64,000 bases of DNA, from assembly GCA_963422465.1 (NCBI GenBank), contig OY730173.1, positions 3,100,001-3,164,000 on the forward strand. The letters run 5' to 3'. Both the position numbers and the translations under genes were made by a program. Under the pieces are notes generated by a model that was given only the letters and a program-made list of their open reading frames with translations, had not been told where the DNA came from and made no database searches. Of this stretch, positions 22,474 through 33,219 are shown piece after piece; position 1 is the stretch's first letter, and each line of letters begins with the position of its first letter. The stretch comes from Lichina pygmaea. Lineage: Eukaryota > Ascomycota > Lichinomycetes > Lichinales > Lichinaceae.

Positions 22474-23443
22474 TCAATGGCTTCCAAGAAGATACTCATC
22501 TGCTGCCTTGGAACTCCACGCCTCCCGATCGAGGCTGTTCTTCGCGACTTTGATGTCGAAGCGAATATCCTCGATCAAGGCTTCCGTGGACACGTAATCG
22601 TACTCGGGCCGGATGAAGCCCATGATGAGCGCGTTGAGCTGCTTGCCGTAAAAATCGTGCGCGAAGGTATGCATGATGTGCACTTCCTGCAACGCAGAGG
22701 GGTAGGGTCAGCCGAGCGATTGACGAATATATGGACCATGTCACGATAAGGATGCAAAGGTGCGAGGAAAGGCTCAGACAAACGGAATCGAGAGTGATAG
22801 TGACGCTGAAAGACCCGAGGGGGACCATTCGCACCATAGATCGTTGGGTGTTTTTGAAAAAAGGGTTCCATCCTATAGACATCACCATGGGGTAGACGTG
22901 GAATTTTTTCTTTCGCGTGGTGCTGGCATCTTTCGCCGGCGGGCCATCATTCTCATTCAGTCTTTCTATCACTCCTCGATTGGCTGATACCCCTTCCTCA
23001 TCCCTGGGCGCGGCGGTGGTGCCAGCTGCATCGGCGATACTTGGATCAGTGCCACGGGGCCCAGCTATTTCACTGTTTCCATCTTCCACGGTATCCCCGT
23101 CTTCTTCGAGACCAGCCCAGCCAAAGTAGATTCCGCTCTCAATATCGTTGTGACCGCCTATGCTGCATCCTTCAATGGGAAGATTTGCCGTCGGAATACC
23201 TAGCTGCGGAGAATGATATATTGGTTGGCACGGTGGACATGTATAGTCTCTCTTAGACCACACCAGAACTCTCAAACGACGCCATAGGTAGGGCTTGTAG
23301 AAGCACGCCCTACTCACCTCTTTGCTGCCCCGACCGAACCCTTTAATCACCTCCCCGCCAGCACGTATGGGAAAAGGCACTTCGGGACCGGAGGTTGACC
23401 CAACAATGTTTGGTCTTTGATCTGTGGGGACCCTCATGATCAT
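22474..23443 (-). CDS. fmn1: Riboflavin kinase (FMN synthesis)
   Basis: It phosphorylates riboflavin with ATP to give FMN. Three phase-0 exons, 23443-23318, 23203-22835 and 22686-22474, give 235 aa. The start is either the ATG at 23443 (MIMRVP) or at 23437 (MRVPTDQRP); both sit just ahead of the conserved [19 protein letters not shown] and [18 protein letters not shown]. The flavokinase core follows: [52 protein letters not shown] and [18 protein letters not shown]. Exon 2 contains a Gly/Asp/Ala-rich insertion of about 60 residues between the FGWAG strand and VYPMVMS, larger than in yeast. [10 protein letters not shown] and the GIPTAN motif (Thr and Asn involved in Mg-ATP binding in the family) are intact. 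Confidence 0.93.
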
Positions 23444-24002
23444 TGGTGGAGCGAGCACGTTCCGTACTTCCGTACGTAACGTACGCCTCGTACGTATGCA
23501 GACGGGTCGGCACGGTCGGTAGCTTAGTTAGATCACGGAGCGAGGTGGGATTTACCCAGGCGACGTTTTAGCCGCCACAGCCGCTCGTAGGTCTCGGACG
23601 CCGGCGGCAGACGGAGAGGAGCATCATGGAGCTACTCCCAATGGGGGAAAACCAAAACAGTACCTCAGGACGTCAGGCCCGCCCGCTCAGATTTCCTGTC
23701 GATGCGATTAGCAGAGCTGCTGCATCCATCCTGAAGACCACTACTGCTAGAGCTGCCACCGGTATACAGCGAATCGTCTCGAACACGCACGGTATTTTTC
23801 GACTGACAGGCCGCCTCGCTACTGCTTGCCACTCCAGTAACACCTTCGAAGAGGCTTGAAGACTCATCTGGTTTGTCATTTGCGTGCTGGGAGGTCCGCT
23901 GGCTTCAACAAAGCTCATCGAAACGAGCTATTCACACTCAGGGTTTGTACTACCCTTGATCAGTGCGGCTCTTTCGTCTCTTCTTCTCTCTTCCATCAGC
24001 AG
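23444..24002. other. Divergent promoter region of riboflavin kinase
   Basis: The left end (about 23460-23500) is rich in CGTACTTCCGTACG-type palindromes. A 77-codon plus-strand frame (23626-23859) is present but has no recognisable features. A strong pyrimidine stretch ending in CATCAGCAG precedes the ATG at 24003 and may be a splice acceptor of a longer transcript. Confidence 0.4.
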
Positions 24003-24531
24003 ATGTTGGCCGCACCTACTAACACCTCATCACCTTCCAGACTAGATCGCCTCGCACTTCTCTTCCAGTTCTACGAGCAAAGCAGGCTGCTGTCAGTTCT
24101 CAGATTCATCATTAGTGGCCACCACCAAAGCTACTTCACTGCTCATCGTACTGCCATCCTCGACTCCCTCCCATCGTTAAAACTGCGTCGCTCACATCGG
24201 TAAGGCACAGAACAGCGTCCCTCCTTCATCACACAGTCCTCTGCGCAAAAATCTACACAGTCTAGAGCTGATCGAGTCTCTCATCCCGCCGATAGCTCTC
24301 CAAGCCGAGAACCCATTTGACATACATCGGCAATCTCTCCGACACGAACTCCCAAAGGAAACCTCCGGGACTACACCGCCGTCGCGCCGAACGACGAAGA
24401 TGGTCAAACGAAACATCGTCGTCGCGCTAATCATCATCATCCTGTTCATCGTTCTGGCAATAGCCGGCTACTTGATCGTCTACATCAGCAGGCGGGTGCG
24501 GTTCCCGAGAAACGACGAGGAAGCAGACTGA
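24003..24531 (+). CDS. Small single-pass membrane protein, unknown (tentative gene model)
   Basis: I propose two exons, 24003-24199 and 24261-24531, joined by a GTAAGG donor and a CTACACAG acceptor, giving 155 aa in phase. The first exon is helical and charged (SRLDRLALLFQFYEQSRLLSVLRF). The second contains NPFDIHRQSLRHELPKE, then a basic stretch (PSRRTTKMVKR) and one strong transmembrane helix NIVVALIIIILFIVLAIAGY with a basic stop-transfer RRVRFPR. The protein therefore looks like a tail-anchored or type-II membrane protein. I do not recognise the family. A shorter alternative is the 44-codon frame beginning at the ATG at 24400, which still contains the membrane helix. Further 5' exons are possible because a splice-acceptor-like sequence abuts the first ATG. 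Confidence 0.45.
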
Positions 24532-25060
24532 CCGCTATCTCCCTCCTGTCGTCGTCACTTTGCCGGCAGCGGAGTTGGCATCTTTGCTGGCTTGCCTTTG
24601 CGGAAATATTCCTGTTCCATGTTGATTGATTGGTCGCTTGCTGTGCATATGTCGGGCGCATAGATGTGGTACATGGCCCTTGAGTGAATTGTCACTCTCT
24701 TTTTGGGCTGCGGCGGCATTCCTTTTTTGGATTAGATTCATCTGTGCATGTCTGGCCTTCTGTAGCATCGATGGGGCCGCTTCTGCGAAGATTTTTGTCC
24801 TTGCCTCGATACCCTTGAAGGTTGATCATGTAACCCGAAATGAATGTCAAGGCTGTTCATATCTTTCCATGTCTGACATTCTTGATCTCACTGGCCGCAG
24901 CTGTCTCGTTTTGCATGGTCTAGTTGTTGATCTAGTGGAAATTCTACTGGGGGCCTCGAGCCCTTTCGTATGCCTTCCTTTCCCTGCCTCGCGTTGTTGT
25001 GCTTTTCCCTGGAGCATCCTTGCTTCTTCTTTCAAATCGGCCGTGGGGAATTGAAACTCG
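24532..25060. other. Convergent spacer
   Basis: The segment lies between the 3' end of the small membrane-protein gene and the 3' end of dihydroorotase. It is T-rich, as expected for plus-strand 3' untranslated sequence. No gene is recognised. Confidence 0.4.
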
Positions 25061-26678
25061 TTAAACTGTCTCCCACGAAAGACGGCTTGTCTGTTCGCCG
25101 CCTCGGAAAACTACCACTTCTATGTCTCTATCGGGGGTGCTCAGAATGTCCTGTATGACGACGTTCATCTCGGTCTTTCCGCTTTCTAATTCCCCTCCGC
25201 TCCCACCGTCGTTGGTCTCATCGGCATCGTGATGGCCTCTCCCGTCGTTCTTCGTGCTACGGTCGGTGCGGATGCGAATCATCTCTGTCTTCACGGTGCC
25301 TGTTTGGGCTCCCGACTGTCCTTGTTGATGTCGTGCGTGGAGAATATCGTCAACGCGGTAGAAGTGCCGCCCAAACACACTCAAAAAGCCGTTGAGCGCT
25401 CCTGGGGTCACTCTCTCCTCTCGAATGACGCCCTCTCTCGCTGCCAGCAGCAGAGCATCCACGACCAGCTGCGTCGCATATTTTTGAGTGAATATGCCAG
25501 CAGCTGGCTTGCTTCTCTTCGGCGCGGAAAAGGGGGTGCCTACACCCTGATCGGTCTTGTGACCCGCTGTTTTGTCGCTGGCGTTGTCCCTCCAAACAAG
25601 AGCCTGCTTGCTCGTGACGGGGTGGGGCGCGCTGTCCGATCCGAAGAAGAACTTGGGGTCTCCGGAAACAACCGCCTCGAGCAAAGCTCGTCGGTCAGAT
25701 GGCGTCTTCGCCACGGGTTTGCAGTAGAAGAAAGGATTGCCAGCCCAGTCTTCCACGGTCAAGAACAGATGATGAGCCGTGACAGTGGCCGCCACCGTCG
25801 GGCCACACCTCCGAACCGCGTCCACAGCAGCAGCCGTTGTACAATGCTCTAAGACGATTCTCAACCGGGGAAAGCGGTGGTGCAGGTCAAACAAAGTAGG
25901 TATAAAGGCTTCTTCAGCAGTGAGGATTGTGATGGGCTGTTCTTCAGATGCGGCTGTATCACCGCTTAGACAATTGCTCTCGGCGGGGCCCAGAAGGGTA
26001 GATGGCCGTTCCCCATGTAGATTCAACACTATGTCAAGCTTCTCCATCTCCGCAAAGACAGGGTGATACGAAGCATAGTCCACCACACCTCCGGAGGAGT
26101 TCGTAGTCACCCCTTGCGGGTAGGACTTGACGCCGACGATCCCAGCCTCTTTGGCTTCACGTATCGTGGCAGGTGTGAGGGAAGGGTGCAAGAAGAGCGT
26201 CATCAAGAAAGTAACGTTTGGGGCCAATGCCTCGAGCTTCGATTGGTAATCCAAAGCCTGCCGAACGGTGATGATGGGTGGTTGCAGGTTCGGCTGGAAG
26301 AAGGACCCTTTAGCATACGATCTGCCCTGGGCTTTTTCTTGCATCGTCCACCAAGCAAGAGATCTAGACTTGCAATATGCTAAGTAGACAGAAAGCGGTA
26401 TATCGAACACGACGAAATCAACGCAACGAACAGGAGATCCGTCCACTTTGGAATGTGGACAAGGTGGTGGTTGTGAAGGGACTGTGTGGATAAAGACCTA
26501 CCATGACATACACCAGGTCCACTCCGCCGTCCCTGATGGTGGGCGCCACAAGTTCCATCATCTTTCCGTCGCGAAGGTGGACGTGAAAGTCCGCTGTAGG
26601 CGGCAGCAGCAATGAGCCATTCCAACCGGCGCCCGGCGGGGCTGTTTGCTCTGCTTCTGATTCTACAGGGAAGGCCAT
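25061..26678 (-). CDS. ura4: Dihydroorotase (pyrimidine biosynthesis)
   Basis: It cyclises N-carbamoyl-L-aspartate to dihydroorotate in de novo pyrimidine synthesis. Two phase-0 exons, 26678-26502 and 26293-25061, give 469 aa. The ATG at 26678 (MAFPVESEAEQ) is the first in the frame; the frame extends upstream without an ATG. Metal-site motifs of the amidohydrolase fold are visible: ADFHVHLRDGKMMELV (first two His), GVKSYPQGVTTNSSGG (the lysine usually carboxylated), DIVLNLHGE, RIVLEHCTT and FFFGSDSAPH (catalytic Asp region). MPNLQPPIITVRQALDY is created exactly at the splice. The protein is about 100 residues longer than yeast Ura4, mainly from an Asp/Gly/Lys-rich insert at about residues 385-430, before the C-terminal VVFRGGEQTSRLSWETV. 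All motifs look intact. Confidence 0.94.
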
Positions 26679-27003
26679 TGTCTGCGTCTCCTTCGTATGT
26701 TCACTCACTCGTCTTGTTCTACGGCCTGTCAATCCAAGTCTAGAGTACTTCTTCCGTGTCCTCTGAGTTAGTCAAAGCGTCGGAGACGAGAAGGTCAGCG
26801 GTCGGTGCTCTAGGCGACGGCGCCCCAACGTGGGATACTCAGTCACAGTTTGGTGGCAGATGGCTTTTCCACAGGATAATCATCATCTCCACCCCCCCAA
26901 GGCGCTTGCTGAAGCAAAAAACGATAAGAGATGGATACTCTTCTTGAGCCTCCCGATAGACATCTGGTTCTTGAGAAGCGGAATAAAAAACTTCAAAAAG
27001 ATA
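26679..27003. other. Dihydroorotase promoter region and 3' flank of tRNA-His
   Basis: No gene is recognised. On the minus strand downstream of the tRNA, TTTTTTGAAG-like T runs (plus-strand AAAAAA at about 26986-26992) could serve as the RNA polymerase III terminator. Confidence 0.4.
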
Positions 27004-27087
27004 TGGGGATACCCGGAATCGAACCGGGGCTTTGTCGGATCCGTTGTTCACCACAACGACATAGACTGACCACTATCTTATATCCCC
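27004..27087 (-). tRNA. tRNA-His (GTG) with a short anticodon-loop intron
   Basis: On the minus strand the sequence folds as a tRNA: acceptor GGGGATA with TATCCCC, D-arm AGAT/GTCT with loop AGTGGTCA, anticodon stem TGTCG/CGACA, and T-arm CCCGG-TTCGATT-CCGGG. The 19 bases between the anticodon-stem strands read TTGTGG, then TGAACAACGGAT, then C. Removing the middle 12 bases gives loop TTGTGGC with anticodon GTG, the normal fungal tRNA-His loop, and the intron sits one base after the anticodon as expected for nuclear tRNA introns. The base before the acceptor is G (27088), where tRNA-His carries G-1. Confidence 0.9.
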
Positions 27088-27088
27088 C

Positions 27089-27113
27089 GGCCACGGGCCG
27101 GATTCGAACCGGC
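27089..27113 (-). pseudogene. Orphan tRNA 3' fragment (T-arm plus acceptor strand)
   Basis: Immediately 5' of the tRNA-His on the same strand is a T-arm GCCGG-TTCGAAT-CCGGC with a perfect B-box, followed by CCGTGGC, which could be the 3' acceptor strand. The expected partner GCCACGG and a D-arm/A-box are not found in the 120 bases upstream. It therefore looks like the 3' remnant of a second tRNA once in tandem with tRNA-His. Confidence 0.55.
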
Positions 27114-28230
27114 GCCTCCAGTGAGCATGTGAATGCTGGCTCTGGTGTCTAAGCAGGAGTCAGCTTTGGAACATTTGCATTGCAGGCAGAAAAGACACTT
27201 ACGCTTGCCCCTAACACCACAATGGCTGTTGAATGATGAATTTTGCGCTCTAATCGATAAATATTATACTGGTAGTATCAATGCTCAGGTCCTCACCAAG
27301 CCGCCAAGCTCCACCTACGTAACGTACCGGTACAGAATATTACCGTGCGATGTCTCCAGACGAGACCAAATCAGACTACTATCGCACACTGGAGCTGCTA
27401 TAGTATCCGTTTTTACCTTGGAGAGTACCTCTACCGCTATCACGTCCATGTAAGCTCTGTGCATTGATCATCCTTCAAACCGCCGCACGACGCTGTTAAT
27501 GCGTTTGTTCTGAGTGGGGTAATCTAACTCCAAGCCACCAGTCAGTATAGTCCCGGAGTATCTGCGTCCGTCTTTCCAACCAGGAGTTGCATGGCGATGT
27601 TCGGCTCCGATGGACGCAAATCTGCATAGATTGGTGGATGTGTCACGTGGGGGCCGTTGTCTACGCATCCTCGCGCGGCGTACGGAGTGACTCCCTTGGG
27701 AGCTATCATACAGACAACCGCCCGCCTCGTCCAGCTCGTATCTGAATCCCACGTCGTGTAGCTTGCACATAGAGGATCTCAGTATCGTGTTCGTCGGTCG
27801 AGCATACTCTCAGCATCTCTCGGTAAGGGTGAGACCCGCCCAAGCGGCATCAATTCTGACCATGCGTTGCCAGACCCTGCGACTTCACATTCGCTGATGC
27901 AGCCACAGGCGGAGAAAGCACTCCCTGCCCAAACCGCTTCGAGGCCACGCCATGTATGTCGAGCGAATGAGATGTGACAGAGCCGTGACGCAAGCCTTGG
28001 GTGGGATTAGAAAAAGCCGCTCTCCATCACTTCCAACCGTTGTGTGCAGCAGCTTCGTGCCGGCCTTGTTCGACCGACACAGGGTTCCAGAAAGATATGC
28101 CGGACGGTGACCAAGGAGGAAGCATCGCCTGGAGGTAAGAGGCGCAATTTTTTATCTGGTTCCGCGGAAACATACTTGAAGCCTGTCGTCCTTCGCTGCA
28201 TCACAACCGTCGTTTTTTTAAAGCACTGGT
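27114..28230. other. Spacer upstream of kelch gene
   Basis: There is no supported gene in 1.1 kb. A plus-strand frame (28044-28412) overlaps the beginning of the kelch gene in another phase and contains NLAQAEAALFYNFEQVLQQ; it could mark an alternative 5' exon, but no splice pair connects it convincingly. Confidence 0.4.
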
Positions 28231-29411
28231 ATGAGAATACATCACAGGATGCAGCTAACTTGGCCCAGGCGGAAGCTGCTCTCTTCTACAACTTCGAGCA
28301 AGTCCTCCAGCAAGACGAAAAACGCAAGTCCGTCGAGCTCGACACCCACGAAACCAGCTCTGGATCGCGCAACATTGTCGTCACCGAGCTATTCCGATCT
28401 TACCAGTGCTGACTTCCGGACGGACGGGCCCCAGACGCCGACGCAGAACGAGGGAGAGGATGGTAGGACCCAGTCCCAGCGTCGGGGCAGTGCTCCAAAC
28501 ACGCCTAGCGGTATCGCGGGCATGCCCTGGCCGTCCCGCGCGCGAACTGATTCCATCCGAGAAGAGGACGAGGCACAAGATATTTCTGGCCTGACAGCCG
28601 ATAGATCAAACGGCGCCGCCGCCAAGGAAGGATCGGTTCGAGCTGCAGTGGAATTGATCGACGCCGACCGACTCCGCAAGATGAACGCCGCGAGGAAGAG
28701 CCCGCAGCCGAGAGTCTCGTCTCGAGGCTCGACGGACGGGGATAGCGCCGAGGAAGACGGCGAGAAGGAAACGAGAAGAGGTTCGGTCATCCGCGAAGTC
28801 GCCCATCGAGCGAAGATGTCCCTTCCGTTGAGGCGGCACAGAGACCACGGGGCGACCGAGCGACCAGAGTCCCCGGCCCCGAGGTCTTCTACGCCAGGCT
28901 CCTCAGAGCCCACGAAGCGGAATGATTCTGGAAGTCATCTGCCCAGAATTTCGACCCCAGGCACCGAGCAGGAGGATGTCCCTATGCCAGAGAGCCTCGT
29001 CTTACCTGCGGCGGCATCGGCCGCGAGGCACAAAAAGCTACCTGGACTCTTGGCGGCCAGAGCTAGCCACGATGCGTCGCCGCGTGATACTGGCGACGGT
29101 GTTTCGATTGAAGGATCGCAGACCAGCCATTCCTCTCCGACCCGCGTCATGTCGCCACCCATGGTCGGTTCGAGCGGAATGGCGAACGGGTCCGTCGATG
29201 CCGGACAGGATACCCAGATCCCAAGGTCAGGCGTGGTGAAGAGGAGCAACAAGATCATGGATCTCGCCAGCAGCGACCTGAACGAACCGAGTCCAGCGGC
29301 GGAACGGGGCCCGAGGTCGGTGCATCTGAACGGCTCCGGCGTTGGAATAAGCAGGAGAAAGCCGTCGATGAACTCGATCAAAGAGGGAGTTGAGGAGTCG
29401 ACGGTGTCGAT

Positions 29412-29458
<47 letters not shown>

Positions 29459-31023
29459 CGACGCCGACAGACGCAGCACCGCCCCCAAAGACGGGCACGG
29501 CCTCTGCGACGGCAGCAGCGGGAGCCTCGCCACCATCTGTATCGTCCGAGCGTCCACATGCGCCGCCGACGGACCGATCCTCATACAGCACGAACGCCGG
29601 GTCAAGCAGCGAGAGGGTCCCGACGCAGCGCGCGACCTCGGCGATGAAGGTCAACTCGATATCCAACGCCTCGGTCTCCAACTCGACGGTCGCGAAGGCC
29701 ACTCCCGGCTCGAAGGCACAGCGCGAGCGGAAGGCGCCGACGCGAGAGCCGCCGATGCCGGACGTGGACGACGAGAAGGAGAAGGAGAACGAGCCGCAAG
29801 CGCCGGCACCGGCGAGCGGGATGTACTGGTCCCGAGCGCCCTGCTTCGGACACGACCACAACGCGCTCCGGGCGCACACGGCGACGCTCGTGGGAAGCAA
29901 CATCTACGTCTTCGGCGGATGCGATTCGCAGGCGTGCTTCAACGACCTCTACGTCTTCGACGCCGACTGCATGTACTGGAGCGCGCCCGAGTGCACGGGC
30001 GAGATCCCGCCGGTGCTGCGGGCAATGACGGCGACGGCGGTGGGCAAGAAGATCGTCATCATCGGCGGCGGCGACGGACCGGCGTACTACAACGACGTGT
30101 ACGTGCTCGACACGACGAACCGACGGTACAGCAAGGCCAAGATGCCGGGGCCGCTGCCGGCGAACCGGCGCGCGCACACGGCGTGCCTGTACAAGCACGG
30201 CATCTACGTCTTCGGCGGCGGCGACGGCGAGAAAGCGCTCAACGACGTGTGGCGGCTGGACGTGTCGGACCTGAGCAAGCCGTCGTGGCGACTGATCTCG
30301 CCGTCATCCAGGTCGCGTTCGCGGCCGACGGCGCGGGGCTACCACACGGCGAGCATGGTCGGGTCGAAGCTGATCATCTTCGGCGGGTCGGACGGGGTCG
30401 ACTGCTTCCGCGACGTGTGGGTCTTCGACGTCGAGACCAGCATCTGGAAGCCGGTCAAGATCGACGTGTCGTTTCCGAGGCTGAGCCACACGTCGACGGT
30501 CGTCGGAAGCTACATGTTCGTCATCGGCGGCCACGACGGGGTTGAATACTCCAGCGACGTGCTCCTGCTGAACCTCGTCACGATGCAGTGGGATAAGAGG
30601 AGGGTTTACGGCCACGGACCCAGCGGGAGGGGGTACCACACCACCGTTTTGCACGACTCGAGATTGTTCATCATCGGCGGGTTTGACGGGTGAGTTTCCA
30701 TCGTACTCTATACGCTTATGGTCGTCATCATCATCATCATCACCACCACCACCACCACCACCACACCATCACGATGCTGTCTGGGACCAGACCCACGTTC
30801 CCATGTCCCCATGTACGGATGGTCAACATCCTGCCCGTGACTAATCACCCCTACGAGATCCCCATCCTCAGCCCAGCCACATCCTAAATTCAGACTCATC
30901 CAATGCAGACCTCTGACTGGGGTATGCAACGATAGGAACGCCGTGTTCGACCACACCTTCATCCTGGAGTTAGCCATCAACGCGTACTATCCTCAGATCT
31001 CACACTTTACCGTCGACGTGTGA
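28231..31023 (+). CDS. Kelch-repeat protein with long disordered N-terminus
   Basis: Two exons, 28231-30689 and 30936-31023, join GGFDG to NAVFDHTFILELAINAYYPQ and give 848 aa. The N-terminal about 520 residues are disordered (Ser/Arg/Glu-rich, with a poly-Thr run from an ACG repeat at about 29419-29458). From about residue 530, at least five kelch blades follow, each with a GG pair and a downstream Tyr/Trp: IYVFGGCDSQACFNDLYVFD, IVIIGGGDGPAYYNDVYVLD, IYVFGGGDGEKALNDVWRLD, LIIFGGSDGVDCFRDVWVFD, MFVIGGHDGVEYSSDVLLLN and LFIIGGFDG. The propeller is most like the fungal Ral2/tip-elongation type that scaffolds polarity or Ras signalling (inference from architecture). The ATG at 28231 is the first in the long frame, but the true 5' end could lie in an upstream exon. 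The intron holds a CAT/CAC repeat. Confidence 0.88.
30726..30768 (+). repeat. (CAT)n/(CAC)n microsatellite inside the kelch-gene intron
   Basis: About five CAT then seven to eight CAC triplets lie within the single intron of the kelch gene. They do not contribute to the spliced reading frame. Confidence 0.85.
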
Positions 31024-32326
31024 GAACCAGATACCCCCTCGGCACCGAAGCACGGCTCGAGCGATCGAATACCTGCAATCACACTCGCACCGCATTCTTT
31101 GGACATGTATGACGATCACGAACTCTCTGCTGCAACACCAAGGAATACCAACTCGAGAATGTTTTCTCAATCGATCGCAATGGTGTCGTTCCCCTCTATG
31201 CTACCAATGTCTTGTTGAGCAAATCGGTCAAAGAAGTGAAGAGGTCATTAGTTTAGCGCTCTACTTACAGCTACGGCCTTGCGTGCCTGCCCTTCCACAG
31301 ACGAGGCCGCAGGAGGCAGGTCGTCTTCCTACGCCTCATCACCCTACAAAGTGAAACCCTTTCACCCCATTTCAGGATCAAATACAACAATCTGAAGATG
31401 GTCCCTGAATCGGAACCATATTTCAAAACGAAGAAACAAATCAATGCTTTTCCGGTGCCCGGCAAAAAGTCTGTGGAGCGTGAGAGTGGAAGATAGACGA
31501 CCAGGGGCGTGAGGGGCACACTGGCGATACCACGATGTCGGCAGGGTGGCGTGGAACGGTACGTGAGTCAAAAGTCCTACAGCATCCTCGATTCCAGTGA
31601 CATGTGTATAGTCCCCCGATATTTGAAAGGAAGCTATCTAAAGTTCTGCGGTGGCGGTCACAAGTCATCCGATGTACTACGCGGCAACCTCTCGGACCAA
31701 GGCCTAGGATATTTGACACGAAGCTCAATCCAACTGACTCGTAGAAGTCGAAACGTAAGTATGAGGGTAGATCTATGCCAGGCACGCCAGGCATCCGTCG
31801 CCTCTACTCCGTACCGTACAGTATGCACCACTGTTTCGACCGTTTCGAGAGCCTGGGGCGCAAGCCTCCAAGCTAACGTATTACTGTACGTACTCCGTAC
31901 GTAAGAACGGTACTTCAGCCGTCACCCAAGCGGTGAGATCGGTTTCTTCCCCTCCCCCCCCTTCCTGGAATCCCAGAGACCGACCCCTCCACCCCCTTCG
32001 GCTATTATTGACGGGTATTATCCTGCCCGTTGGAACGGTAGTCCCTAAGTCGACGGACGAAGATGGAGCCCAAATTCAAATCGGAGCGATGATGGACCGC
32101 GCTTATACGTCGATTGAATCGTACTTGAACTGCAGCTGTGCCTTCCGAAATTGGAATCCGAGGGGCAAGCGACGGGGGAAACGGGGGGCAGCAGCAACGG
32201 CCAGGCGGCTGGCCAAACAGGTTTTAGAGAGGCCCAGAAAAGAAGTCTTGTCTGCAGATGCGACAGCTAGTCTAGGCACGAGGCTACAGTAGTCTTGCCA
32301 ACCGAGCGAATCTCCTGACTCAAAAC

Positions 32327-32361
<35 letters not shown>

Positions 32362-33219
32362 TCCTCCTCCTCCTCCAGAAGGCTATCGCAGCAACACACA
32401 GTGTCTGCTTCCAAGACCGCTGCCGTTGTTCTGCGTGTCCTTCTCTGCGGCCAGACCCCACATTTCTAGCCTCGTCTGCGGTATACACACGTAAGTACGT
32501 ACAGTACGTCTTGGCTTCCGCTTGACGCAAGCACCGCAATGCAAGAATGCTGCGATCCCGAGGCTCGCGGCCGGAGCTTCATGGTCTTTCCCACAAGCAG
32601 CTCTCGTCCTCCGTGGATTCTACCAGTCGCCGGCTTGCTGACCCGTCCGTGAGATCGTCTTCAGGAGGAGAACATGACGTCTGATGCCTGAAGGACCTCC
32701 TCGACTCGAACGAATACGAAAGCCTGTGTTGTCATCTCCCGCTGTCGCTGGCGATATACCGTGCATTCCCAGCGTCTTTCCGCCCTCGACCACCCTGTTC
32801 TGCTGGACTCAAGGCCCGAAATTGAGCTGGAGGGATACGACTGGCCGGCTGTCACCGATATTGGCCGTCTGTGCTTGCTGCCCGCAACGCTGCATGCCAT
32901 GCCACATGCTTGCGTCTCTTTTCGTGGCCGTGGGATCCCCTTGACATGACCATCTACGTGTTGCATTCCAAGCATCGGGGCTGAAGCCGGGAAGACGCTT
33001 TCGACTGCTCAGTCCTGCTTCCGGAGGAGGACCGGACGTCTGCCGCTCCACCAGGTATACCCGCTACCGGCCTTGCAGGCACGGTAGGACATCTCGAGTG
33101 CTCTCGTGAACTGTGGCCATCGGTCGTTGTGCCCTCTGATCGCCGCCTTCGATGAATTGGGAACAGGATGCGTATGATCGCCTGCAAGCTCTCCGGCGCT
33201 GGCCTTTGAAGAACCGTAG
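31024..33219. other. Long spacer before the PHD-finger gene; may contain its first exon
   Basis: The 2.2 kb between the kelch stop and the long PHD-gene frame show no family-like protein. A candidate first exon for the PHD gene is 32547-32648 (ATG, 34 codons, MLRSRGSRPELHGLSH, then a GTGAGA donor). Its phase 0 end fits the phase 0 start at 33220, but the implied 571-nt intron is long for this genome. The segment also holds GTACGTACTCCGTACG-type motifs near 31885 and the CTG repeat at 32329. Confidence 0.35.
32329..32374 (+). repeat. (CTG)n/(CTC)n microsatellite
   Basis: About ten CTG or TGC triplets followed by six CTC/TCC triplets lie in the spacer upstream of the PHD-finger gene. On the minus strand this gives poly-Gln and poly-Glu in open frames that I regard as spurious. 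Confidence 0.9.

Noticed and set aside
28935-29903. 322-codon minus-strand frame opposite the kelch gene
   Set aside because: It is antisense to the disordered N-terminal coding region and the poly-Thr repeat (poly-Val here); no protein family features.
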